Positions 1 through 6,768 are shown, counted from the first letter of the stretch. The stretch is DNA of 8,568 nucleotides from JASFQI01 sp050115555 (GCA_050115555.1 JASFQI010000212.1:1-8568), one strand, 5' to 3'. Numbers and translations: made by a program. The notes: generated by a model from the letters alone, not told the origin.

Positions 1-2666
1 CGATCAAGAACTACATGAGCACTCTGGATGAGTCTGAAGCGGCGAGGGCACGGGATATCGCTACAGGAGCGGTATCCGAGGTGGTCGAGGAAAAGCGGAT
101 CAAGCCCACGGTGATTCGACGTCGTCGCAAAAAGGTTCGGGTCCAGCCCGAAGAGCCCTCCATTGCCCCCGAAGAAGAGGAGGCAGCGGCCGAGGCGCCT
201 TCGGCCGAAGTCGGGGTAGAGCCTGAAGAGGCTGCTGTGCCGGAGCCGGAGGCAAAGGAAGAAAAGGCTGAAGAGAAGGCTGCACCCGAGTCCGTCAAGG
301 AAGAGGCCGCAGAAGCGGTCCAGAAGAAGCAAGCCAAACCGGAGCCGGAGAAAGAGCTCGAGGAGATTCCCGAAGAAGCGCGACCCGAGGAGGGCACCGT
401 GGAGAAAGCCGCAGAGGCTGTCGTACCTGCTGAAACCGTTGAGGCGGAGGTTGTCGAGAAGAAGAAGCCGGAGGCCAGGGCCAAGGCGAAGGCCAAGGCC
501 AAGCCGAAGAAAGGAAAGAGAAAGGTCTCCGAGGAGCCCGCCAAGATCATCAAGCCCGCGGAAGAAGGACCCCTTCGGGAAATCGTGCAGAGAAAGGCGG
601 AGAAGAAGGTCGAGAAACCACGCAAAGCAAAGGCAGCGGAGAAGGCCGCTCCCGGTGCCATTGCCCCCGATATGGTGCCCCCGCCGCCTCCTGTGGACGA
701 GGAAGGGAAGCTGGTCCGAAAGAAGAAGGACAAAAAGAAGGGCGGGAAAAAGGAGCAGCTGAAAAAGGAAGGTGTCCGCAGTCGGAAGCTGGAGGTCTTT
801 GAGCGTGCCGATCTCTACGACGGCCGCCCGGGACGCAAGGGCAAGAAAGGGTCGAAAAAGTCAAGGGAGACCGGGAGGCACTTCAAGCACACCGAGATCA
901 CGGTTCCCAAGGCCATCAAGCGGAGAATCCGCGTTCCTGACCAGGTCACGGTGGGCGAGCTTTCCAAGGCCATGGGAGTGAAAGCGGCCGAGGTCATCCG
1001 CTACCTCATGAAGCAGGGGATTGTGGCCAACATCAACCAGTTCCTGGATTTTGACACGGCCGCCCTGGTAGCCGAGGAGTTCGAGTATGAACTCGAACTC
1101 GCCGCCCTGGAAATCGAGAGCATCATCGGCAAGGTGGAAGAAAAACCCGAAGACCTGAAGCCGAGGCCGCCTGTGGTGACTATCATGGGGCACGTGGATC
1201 ATGGAAAAACCTCGCTTCTGGATTACATTCGCAAGTCCAACATTATCGAGGGGGAGTCCGGCGGCATCACTCAGCACATCGGCGCCTACTACGTGACCAC
1301 CCCGACTGGGGATGTGGTGTTCCTCGACACGCCGGGCCACGAGGCGTTCACGGCTATGCGTGCACGGGGGGCCAAGGTGACGGACATCATCGTGCTCGTG
1401 GTGGCGGCCGACGACGGGGTCATGCCCCAGACCAAGGAGGCCATCAACCACGCCCGCGCCGCAGAAATCCCGATCATTGTTGCGATCAACAAGATGGACA
1501 AAACCGGAGCCGACCCGGATCGTGTCAAGCGGGAGCTCGCAGAGCTCGGTCTGGTGCCGGAGGATTGGAGCGGCGATACCCTTTATGCCCAGCTCTCCGC
1601 CAAGACCGGCGAAGGCGTGGACGATCTGATGGAACTGCTCTCCCTGCAGTCGGAAATTCTCGAACTCAAAGCGAACCCGAACCGCCCGGCTCGTGGGACC
1701 ATCATCGAGGCCAGGCTGGACAAGAGCCGGGGATCCGTGGCCACCGTACTGATCAAGACCGGGACCCTGCACCAGGGAGACTACTTTGTGTGCGGGCAAA
1801 ACTTCGGCCGCGTTCGAGCGATGATGAACCACCGGGGTCGCAGAATGGACAATGCGGGACCCGCCGTGCCTGTTGAGATTTACGGTATTTCCGGCGTTCC
1901 CATGGCCGGAGACGAGTTCATCGCCGTGCAGGACGAGAAGACCGCAAAGCAGGTGGCCGAGCACCGCCAGGGCCTGGTCCGAGCAGAGGGTGGAGAGAAG
2001 CGCGGGATCGTCAGCCTGGATGACCTGTTTGAGCGGATCAAGGAAGGCGAGGTCAAGGAGCTGAATATCATTCTCAAGGCGGATGTCCAGGGATCCATCG
2101 AGGCGATTGCGGATTCCCTGACCAAGCTGTCTACGGAGGAGGTGAAGCTCAAGATCATTCACTCTTCCACCGGCGCGATCACCGAGACGGATATTATGCT
2201 GGCATCGGCCTCCGGAGCGATCATCATCGGGTTCAATGTACGGGCCAACCCCAGGGTACGGGAGGTGGCCGAACGTGAGAAGGTGGACATTCGGCACTAC
2301 GATGTCATCTACAATCTGATCAAGGACATTCGAAGCGCCATGGTGGGATTGCTCGAGCCGGAATTCCGTGAGCACGTGATCGGCCGTGTGGACATCAAGG
2401 AGACCTTTCATGTTCCCAAGGTCGGGACCATCGCCGGCTGCCAGGTCGCGGACGGATATGTCGTTCGGAACGCGCGGGCCCGACTCCTGCGGGATGACGT
2501 GATCGTGTTCGACGGAAAGATCAGCTCGCTGAGACGCTTCAAGGATGACGTGAAAGAGGTGCAGACAGGGTACGAGTGCGGCATCGGCCTGGAGAACTTC
2601 CAGGACATAAAGCCGGGGGACGTTTTCGAAGTGTACGAGATGGAGGAAGTGGAACCGGAGCTTTAG
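1..2666 (+). CDS. infB: Translation initiation factor IF-2, 5' end missing
   Basis: GTPase that places initiator fMet-tRNA on the 30S subunit and promotes 50S joining; cytosolic. The frame is open to the left edge (codons for I-K-N-Y precede the ATG at 15), and IKNYMSTLDE matches the end of the usual N-terminal IF2_N helical domain. The gene therefore starts upstream, and the ATG at 15 is internal. Counting from that ATG, residues about 25-290 are a low-complexity Glu/Lys/Ala/Pro linker. A second IF2_N-like domain follows at about 294-350. The G domain has G1 GHVDHGKT (392-399), G3 DTPGHEAF (438), G4 NKMD (492) and G5 SAK (528). The beta-barrel domain II, the linker domain and the C-terminal fMet-tRNA-binding domain then run to residue 883. 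All GTPase motifs are intact. It is the first gene seen of the operon, and its stop lies 3 bases before the DUF503 start. Identity is essentially certain. Confidence 0.98.
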   Translation, partial: IKNYMSTLDESEAARARDIATGAVSEVVEEKRIKPTVIRRRRKKVRVQPEEPSIAPEEEEAAAEAPSAEVGVEPEEAAVPEPEAKEEKAEEKAAPESVKEEAAEAVQKKQAKPEPEKELEEIPEEARPEEGTVEKAAEAVVPAETVEAEVVEKKKPEARAKAKAKAKPKKGKRKVSEEPAKIIKPAEEGPLREIVQRKAEKKVEKPRKAKAAEKAAPGAIAPDMVPPPPPVDEEGKLVRKKKDKKKGGKKEQLKKEGVRSRKLEVFERADLYDGRPGRKGKKGSKKSRETGRHFKHTEITVPKAIKRRIRVPDQVTVGELSKAMGVKAAEVIRYLMKQGIVANINQFLDFDTAALVAEEFEYELELAALEIESIIGKVEEKPEDLKPRPPVVTIMGHVDHGKTSLLDYIRKSNIIEGESGGITQHIGAYYVTTPTGDVVFLDTPGHEAFTAMRARGAKVTDIIVLVVAADDGVMPQTKEAINHARAAEIPIIVAINKMDKTGADPDRVKRELAELGLVPEDWSGDTLYAQLSAKTGEGVDDLMELLSLQSEILELKANPNRPARGTIIEARLDKSRGSVATVLIKTGTLHQGDYFVCGQNFGRVRAMMNHRGRRMDNAGPAVPVEIYGISGVPMAGDEFIAVQDEKTAKQVAEHRQGLVRAEGGEKRGIVSLDDLFERIKEGEVKELNIILKADVQGSIEAIADSLTKLSTEEVKLKIIHSSTGAITETDIMLASASGAIIIGFNVRANPRVREVAEREKVDIRHYDVIYNLIKDIRSAMVGLLEPEFREHVIGRVDIKETFHVPKVGTIAGCQVADGYVVRNARARLLRDDVIVFDGKISSLRRFKDDVKEVQTGYECGIGLENFQDIKPGDVFEVYEMEEVEPEL
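474..503 (+). repeat. Short tandem hexamer repeat inside infB (Ala-Lys/Arg)
   Basis: Five tandem near-copies of the hexamer GCCAAG run in frame and encode alternating Ala and Lys (first unit Ala-Arg). The tract lies in the disordered charged linker of IF2. Such hexamer tracts can gain or lose units without breaking the frame, so length variation between strains is plausible; that is inference. It is coding sequence, not a mobile repeat. Confidence 0.7.
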
Positions 2667-2669
2667 AGG

Positions 2670-2957
2670 ATGGTGGTCGGCACGCTGAAAATTGTCCTGC
2701 TCGTTCATGACAACCGCTCTCTCAAGGGAAAACGGAAGATCGTTCGAAGCATGGTGGACCGGGTTAAAAACCGGTTCAATGTGGCGGTGGCCGAAGTGGG
2801 AGCGAACGACTTGTGGCAGCGCATCGAACTCGGGGTATGCACGGTCGGAAATGACAGGAGACATGTGGACGCCTCCCTGACAAACGTGTTGTCCTTCCTG
2901 GAATCCCTGTACCTGGCCGAAATCGTGGAAACCGACATGGAGGTCCTGAATGTCTGA
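2670..2957 (+). CDS. ylxP: DUF503 family protein (YlxP-like)
   Basis: Small 95-residue protein of the DUF503 family, known from Bacillus as YlxP and nearly always found between infB and rbfA. The family signature is clear: an MVVG start, NRSLKGKR at about residues 15-22, RNRF-like KNRFNV at about 33-38, AEVGANDLWQR at about 41-51, and GNDRRHVD at about 60-67. The fold is a small alpha/beta domain. The biochemical role is not settled; its position beside rbfA suggests a part in ribosome assembly. There is no signal peptide or membrane segment. The ATG lies 3 bases after the infB stop, with GGAG at 2657-2660 inside the end of infB as the likely ribosome binding site, so translation is probably coupled. 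A GTG at 2673 is a less likely alternative start. The symbol is borrowed from Bacillus. Confidence 0.93.
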   Translation: MVVGTLKIVLLVHDNRSLKGKRKIVRSMVDRVKNRFNVAVAEVGANDLWQRIELGVCTVGNDRRHVDASLTNVLSFLESLYLAEIVETDMEVLNV

Positions 2958-2978
2958 GGACCTTTGGAAGATAGAAAG

Positions 2979-2983
2979 AAAGG
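2979..2983 (+). promoter_or_regulatory. Ribosome binding site for rbfA
   Basis: AAAGG within a purine-rich stretch ends 6 bases before the TTG at 2990. No ATG in the rbfA frame lies nearby, so this site supports the TTG start. Confidence 0.6.
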
Positions 2984-2989
2984 TACGCA

Positions 2990-3352
2990 TTGGGAGGGAA
3001 ACGGTCCGTACGGGTCGGTGAGCAGCTTCTTCAGGAGATCGCCGATTTGCTGGAGCACAAGGTGCGCGACCCGCGTGTGAAAGGGGTCACCCTGACCGGG
3101 GTCCGGCTGAGCAGAGATCTCAAGTCCGCAAAGGTATTCTTCAGTTCCATGGGGGAAGCCTTCGAGATCGAGAACGCCCAGAAGGGGCTGGACAGTGCCA
3201 CAGGATTTATCAAGCGGGAGATCGGTCTTCGCCTGGAGCTTCGTTACATGCCGGAAATCGAATTTCGCCACGATCCGTCACTTCAGTATGGTGAGGACAT
3301 GGAAAAGATCATCGACGGTTTGAACCTTCCAAAATCGGAGGATGAGGATTGA
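2990..3352 (+). CDS. rbfA: 30S ribosome-binding factor A
   Basis: RbfA binds the 30S subunit near the 5' end of 16S rRNA and helps late maturation; cytosolic. The product has 120 residues, the usual family length. It begins like other RbfA proteins, with RVGEQLLQEIADLL forming helix 1. RDPRVKGVTLTGVRLSRDL follows at about residues 27-45. The KH-type core has the conserved interrupted Ala-x-Gly helix (SATGFIKREI, about 69-78) and ends with LELRYMPEIEFRHDPSL. The start is TTG at 2990, chosen because AAAGG sits 6 bases upstream and the protein then begins where the family does. The gene lies 32 bases after the DUF503 stop. Its last 4 bases overlap the start of truB. The C-terminal tail is short and acidic. 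Confidence 0.96.
   Translation: MGGKRSVRVGEQLLQEIADLLEHKVRDPRVKGVTLTGVRLSRDLKSAKVFFSSMGEAFEIENAQKGLDSATGFIKREIGLRLELRYMPEIEFRHDPSLQYGEDMEKIIDGLNLPKSEDED
3337..3342 (+). promoter_or_regulatory. Ribosome binding site for truB
   Basis: GGAGGA inside the last codons of rbfA, 6 bases before the TTG at 3349. It supports the TTG as the true start of truB and suggests translational coupling through the TTGA overlap at 3349-3352. Confidence 0.7.
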
Positions 3353-4281
3353 ACCGTACGACGGGCTTCCCCGAGGGTGTCCTCCTGGTGGACAAGGCCG
3401 CGGGAGAGACGTCCTTTGATGTGGTGCGGACCACCCGGAAAGTGACCGGAGTGCGGAAGGTAGGGCATGCAGGGACCCTGGACCCGTTTTCGACGGGTCT
3501 CGTGATTCTCATGCTGGGAAGAGGAACGAAGCTCTCTTTGTTCCTGATGTCCGGGAAAAAACGCTACCGTGCGGTCTTTCGCCTTGGAATTGAGACGGAC
3601 ACATACGATCCCGAGGGACAGGTCGTGAGCGAAAAGACGGTTCCGGATATGACGCCTGAATTCCTTCAGGAGTGCCTGAACGCATTCGTGGGGGAGATCG
3701 AGCAGGTGCCGCCGGCCTTTTCGGCGGTTCACGTGGAAGGAAAACGTGCATACAAGCTGGCCCGAAAGGGCCTGGAGGTACAATTGGAACGACGGAAGGT
3801 GGTCGTGGACGAGATCCGGTTGCTTTCCGTGGACCTGCCCGATGTGACCGTGGAGGTCCTTTGCTCTCCGGGGACTTACCTGAGAAGCCTCGCATTCGAT
3901 CTGGGTCGAATGCTGGAAACCGGCGCCCACGTGCATTCGCTCCGCAGGCTTTCGAGCGGGGCATTTCACGTGGAAGATGCCGTGGACTCGATGCGACTCC
4001 GGCGGACCTCGGACCCGACATGGCTGCGGGAACGCGTGATTCCCCTGGCTCTGGCATTGCCGGATGCAAGGGAGATTCGTATCTCCGGGGCCCTGGCCAC
4101 AAAAATTCGAAATGGATATACGCCCTCGTGGGAGGAGATTCTGCCCGGGGCCAAATATACTCGGACCGGCGGCGGACTCGTTCGGCTCCTGTGCGACGGG
4201 GAGCTGATCGCTGTGATGGATCATGGTGCGGGTTTGCAAGGCGGGGAGAAAAAAAACAAACACATGCGGGTGTTTCACTGA
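3349..4281 (+). CDS. truB: tRNA pseudouridine(55) synthase
   Basis: TruB isomerises uridine 55 in the T-loop of elongator tRNAs to pseudouridine and acts as a tRNA chaperone; cytosolic. The product has 310 residues, normal for the family. Visible motifs are GVLLVDKAAGETSFDVV (about 10-26), the catalytic loop GHAGTLDPFSTG with the nucleophile Asp45, Tyr73 in KKRYRAVF, TDTYDPEG, and GTYLRSLAFDLG with Arg179 (matching Arg181 of E. coli). The C-terminal part from about residue 230 is the small PUA-like domain. The start is TTG, overlapping the rbfA stop by 4 bases and backed by GGAGGA 6 bases upstream. Near the 3' end, codons Glu-Lys-Lys-Asn contain an A8 run that could allow frame slippage (see the separate entry). 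Many relatives carry a DHH phosphoesterase gene between rbfA and truB; here there is no room for one. Confidence 0.97.
   Translation: MNRTTGFPEGVLLVDKAAGETSFDVVRTTRKVTGVRKVGHAGTLDPFSTGLVILMLGRGTKLSLFLMSGKKRYRAVFRLGIETDTYDPEGQVVSEKTVPDMTPEFLQECLNAFVGEIEQVPPAFSAVHVEGKRAYKLARKGLEVQLERRKVVVDEIRLLSVDLPDVTVEVLCSPGTYLRSLAFDLGRMLETGAHVHSLRRLSSGAFHVEDAVDSMRLRRTSDPTWLRERVIPLALALPDAREIRISGALATKIRNGYTPSWEEILPGAKYTRTGGGLVRLLCDGELIAVMDHGAGLQGGEKKNKHMRVFH
4249..4257 (+). other. A8C run with in-phase A_AAA_AAC slippery motif in truB
   Basis: Eight A residues (4249-4256) followed by C. Relative to the truB frame, bases 4251-4257 read A_AAA_AAC, the correct phase for a -1 shift heptamer, with purine-rich GGGGAG directly upstream (4243-4248). 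A -1 shift would replace the last 7 residues of TruB with a 17-residue tail ending at the TGA at 4308-4310, immediately before the rpsO ribosome binding site. Poly-A runs of this length can also cause polymerase slippage. The motif is seen directly; its use is unproven and it may be chance. Confidence 0.35.
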
Positions 4282-4294
4282 GCAAGACGGCTCA
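4279..4294 (+). promoter_or_regulatory. Small hairpin over the truB stop, upstream of rpsO
   Basis: TGAGC (4279-4283) can pair with GCTCA (4290-4294) over a 6-base loop, giving a 5-bp stem that includes the truB stop codon. It lies 16 bases before the rpsO ribosome binding site. S15 represses its own mRNA in several bacteria through leader structures, so this could be part of such a leader. The stem is short, no T-run follows it, and function is unproven. Confidence 0.25.
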
Positions 4295-4310
4295 CTATCC
4301 AAAATACTGA

Positions 4311-4316
4311 AGGAGG
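4311..4316 (+). promoter_or_regulatory. Ribosome binding site that sets the rpsO start
   Basis: Perfect AGGAGG. It is 7 bases from the GTG at 4324, an optimal distance, but only 1 base from the in-frame ATG at 4318, which is too close to be used from this site. It therefore favours the GTG start. Confidence 0.75.
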
Positions 4317-4323
4317 TATGAAA

Positions 4324-4593
4324 GTGGTCTTTACGCCAGAAGCCAAAAAAGAAATCATTGATCGGTTCAAGCTCCACGAAAAGGATACGGGATCGCCGGA
4401 GGTCCAGATTGCCCTCCTGACGAACCGAATCACGTCGCTGAACGATCATTTCAAGACCCACAAAAAGGATCACCACTCCAGGCGCGGATTGCTCAAACTG
4501 GTGGGGCAGCGCCGAAGGCTTCTCAACTACCTCAAGAAGATCGATGTCAGACGCTATCAGAGCGTCATCAAAGAGCTTGGAATTCGGAAGTAG
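4324..4593 (+). CDS. rpsO: 30S ribosomal protein S15
   Basis: Primary 16S rRNA-binding protein that nucleates the platform of the 30S subunit and forms an intersubunit bridge. Family hallmarks are all present: LHEKDTGSPEVQIALLTNRI, then DHFKTHKKDHHSRRGLLKLVG and the Arg-rich QRRRLLNYLKK, ending in IRK. The start is placed at GTG 4324. That gives 89 residues, the E. coli gene length, beginning MVFTPEAKKEII as in relatives (MVLT-type starts), and it fits the AGGAGG at 4311-4316. The upstream in-frame ATG at 4318 would add two residues but sits 1 base from the ribosome binding site. The gene lies 42 bases after truB and is followed by pnp, the order also seen in E. coli. Identity is certain; only the start is open. 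Confidence 0.96.
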   Translation: MVFTPEAKKEIIDRFKLHEKDTGSPEVQIALLTNRITSLNDHFKTHKKDHHSRRGLLKLVGQRRRLLNYLKKIDVRRYQSVIKELGIRK

Positions 4594-4615
4594 CCCCATA
4601 CCGGGAACGGCGGGG
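4594..4615 (+). promoter_or_regulatory. Intercistronic RNA hairpin between rpsO and pnp
   Basis: CCCC (4594-4597) pairs with GGGG (4612-4615). Inside, CCG (4601-4603) pairs with CGG (4608-4610), closed by a GGAA loop of the stable GNRA type; ATA and C form an internal bulge. It begins right after the rpsO stop. No T-run follows, so it is not a standard terminator. In E. coli the rpsO-pnp spacer carries an RNase III hairpin used in PNPase autocontrol; a similar processing or 3'-end protecting role here is inference, and the stem is much shorter than an RNase III substrate. The rest of the spacer has a weak GAATC/GATTC pairing at 4633-4648. Confidence 0.4.
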
Positions 4616-4668
4616 AACCTATCCCTCACCGCGAATCACTTTCGATTCTGAGAAAGGAAAGCGAAATC

Positions 4669-6768
4669 ATGATTAAGATCGTGTCCACAGAGATCAACGG
4701 CCAGAGCCTGAACATAGAGACCGGCCGCATTGCAAAACAGGCAAGCGGTTCTGTCGTGGTCACCCTGGGCGAAACCGTGGTGCTCGTGACGGTGGTGGGG
4801 ACGGATTCCGTCCGGGAAGGGATCGATTTCCTTCCGCTCACCGTGGAGTATAAGGAGATGTCCTATGCCGGGGGCAAGTTTCCCGGAAACTTTTTTCGAA
4901 GGGACATGGGAAGACCGGGTGAAAAGGAGACCCTCGTCGCCCGACTGATCGACCGACCCCTGCGACCCCTTTTTCCGGACAACTATTTTTTCGAGACCCA
5001 GGTCATGGCAAGCGTGCTCTCCACGGACAAGGAGAATGAGGCGGACGTGCTGGCGATTCTGGGGGCATCGGCGGCCCTGGAAGTCTCGGACATTCCCTTT
5101 CAGGGGCCCATTGCAGCGGTGCGCGTCGGACGCGTGGACGGGCGCCTTCTGGCCAACCCTACCCTGAGCCAGCAGGACGAGAGCGACATCAACCTGATCG
5201 TGGCCGGAAACCGGTCCGCGGTGGTGATGGTGGAAGGGGGAGCCGAGTTCGTTTCCGAGGAGGACATGACCGAGGCCATTCTTTTCGGGCATGACGCCAT
5301 TCAGCCTCTCCTTGATCTCCAGGACGAGATCCGCCAGGCCGTGGGCCGTGCGAAGCGACAGCTGCCCCCCCTGGAAAAGGATGAGGAGCTCTGGAACCGG
5401 GTTCGTGAACTGGCCGAGCCGGGGTTGGGTGAGGTGATCACCACGGCGGACAAGATGGAGCGCCAGCGCAGGCGTCGCGAGGTCTCCGACAAGGTGGTGG
5501 AAGCCCTGGCGGAAACGTACGAAAACCGAACGGGCGAGATCAAGAACATGGTGCACGATCTCGAGAAGATTCTGGTGCGGCGTATGGTCCTGGACGAGGG
5601 GCGGCGCATCGACGGCAGGCCGTTCGACGAGGTTCGACCCATAGAATGCATGGTGGGTGTGCTCCCAAGGGTGCACGGTTCGGCGCTTTTCACCCGTGGG
5701 GAGACCCAGGCCCTCGTGCTGACGACCCTGGGGACCGAGACGGACGCCCAGCGAATCGAGACGATTCACGGCGACACCTTCCGCCGTTTTCTCCTGCACT
5801 ATAATTTTCCACCTTACTCCGTGGGCGAGGCGAAGCGGCCAAGCGGACCCGGAAGGCGTGAGATCGGCCACGGTGCCCTGGCACGCCGTGCGCTTCTGCC
5901 CGTGATGCCCGACGAAGAAGCGTTCCAGTACACCGTGAGGGTCGTGTCGGAGATCCTGGAGTCCAACGGTTCCTCCTCCATGGCCAGTGTCTGCGGCGGC
6001 TCGCTCTCCCTCATGGACGCGGGTGTGCCGATTCAGGAGGGCGTGGCCGGTGTGGCCATGGGGCTTATGGCCGAAGGGGACAAGATCGTCGTTCTCACGG
6101 ACATCATCGGCGATGAGGACCATTACGGCGATATGGACTTTAAGGTGACGGGTACCAGGGACGGGATCACGGCCCTTCAGATGGACATCAAAATCGACGG
6201 GATTACGCGTGAGATTTTTCAGCAGGCCCTGGATCAGGCCAAGGCCGGAAGGATCCACATCCTGGAGCTGATGAACCAGGCCATTTCCAAGGCGAGACCG
6301 GAGATCTCTCCCTATGCGCCCATCATCACGACCATTCAGGTGCACGCCGACAAGATCCGGACCATCATCGGTCCGGGGGGGAAGACCATCCGTGAAATCA
6401 CGGCGGCTACGGAGTGCAAGATCGACGTGGATGATTCGGGCAAGGTGGTCATTGCGGCTGCGGATACCGAGACCGCCAATGTGGCCGTGGATATGATCAA
6501 GAAACTCGTTCAGGATGCTGAAATCGGCAATCTGTACCTGGGTAAGGTTCGAAAGATCATGGATTTCGGCGCGTTCGTGGAGATCCTTCCCGGGACGGAC
6601 GGGCTCATTCACATCTCCCAGCTCGACAAGGAGAGGGTGAACAAGGTCACGGATATCCTTCACGAGGGGGATGAGGTCCTGGTCAAGGTGCTCGATATCG
6701 ACAAGAACGGGAAGATTTCTCTTTCCAGGAAGGCTGCGCTTGGAGAAAACCCAGAAGATGCACAGTAA
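4669..6768 (+). CDS. pnp: Polyribonucleotide nucleotidyltransferase (PNPase)
   Basis: Phosphorolytic 3'-5' exoribonuclease, also able to add 3' tails; works as a cytosolic homotrimer, often in the RNA degradosome. The product has 699 residues, a standard length. Domain order is complete: a first RNase PH domain (about 10-230), an all-helical linker (about 240-310), a second RNase PH domain (about 320-545) with the phosphate-site region FPPYSVGE and the metal/catalytic set D484, D490 and K492 in GDEDHYGDMDFK, a KH domain with its GPGG loop at 568-571, and an S1 domain (about 621-690) in YLGKVRKIMDFGAFVEI. The C-terminal tail is very short. ATG at 4669 follows AAAGG at 4653-4657 at a rather long spacing of 11 bases. 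The gene lies 75 bases after rpsO, and its end overlaps the peptidase gene by 11 bases. All catalytic residues appear intact. Confidence 0.98.
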   Translation: MIKIVSTEINGQSLNIETGRIAKQASGSVVVTLGETVVLVTVVGTDSVREGIDFLPLTVEYKEMSYAGGKFPGNFFRRDMGRPGEKETLVARLIDRPLRPLFPDNYFFETQVMASVLSTDKENEADVLAILGASAALEVSDIPFQGPIAAVRVGRVDGRLLANPTLSQQDESDINLIVAGNRSAVVMVEGGAEFVSEEDMTEAILFGHDAIQPLLDLQDEIRQAVGRAKRQLPPLEKDEELWNRVRELAEPGLGEVITTADKMERQRRRREVSDKVVEALAETYENRTGEIKNMVHDLEKILVRRMVLDEGRRIDGRPFDEVRPIECMVGVLPRVHGSALFTRGETQALVLTTLGTETDAQRIETIHGDTFRRFLLHYNFPPYSVGEAKRPSGPGRREIGHGALARRALLPVMPDEEAFQYTVRVVSEILESNGSSSMASVCGGSLSLMDAGVPIQEGVAGVAMGLMAEGDKIVVLTDIIGDEDHYGDMDFKVTGTRDGITALQMDIKIDGITREIFQQALDQAKAGRIHILELMNQAISKARPEISPYAPIITTIQVHADKIRTIIGPGGKTIREITAATECKIDVDDSGKVVIAAADTETANVAVDMIKKLVQDAEIGNLYLGKVRKIMDFGAFVEILPGTDGLIHISQLDKERVNKVTDILHEGDEVLVKVLDIDKNGKISLSRKAALGENPEDAQ

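Noticed and set aside
11..733. Minus-strand open frame rich in Ser, Ala, Gly and Phe opposite the infB linker
   Set aside because: It is low-complexity antisense of Glu/Lys/Ala codons and gives Phe/Ser/Ala-rich nonsense.
861..2990. Long open frame of 709 codons on the minus strand opposite infB
   Set aside because: It mirrors infB codon positions in GC-rich DNA. The product is His/Gly/Asp-rich with no recognisable domain, while the + strand frame is a certain IF2.
4273..4307. Possible promoter before rpsO (TTTCAC ... AATACT)
   Set aside because: The -35 match is only about 2 of 6 bases and the -10 about 4 of 6, so it is not distinguishable from chance.
3672..4310. Alternative + frame of 212 codons inside truB
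   Set aside because: The bulk is a Gly/Arg-rich shadow of truB. Only its last 17 codons are of interest, as a possible frameshift tail.
6671..6757. N-terminal extension of the M16 peptidase upstream of 6758
   Set aside because: It lies wholly inside the pnp S1 domain, and family members start at the MHSKTVLDNG position.
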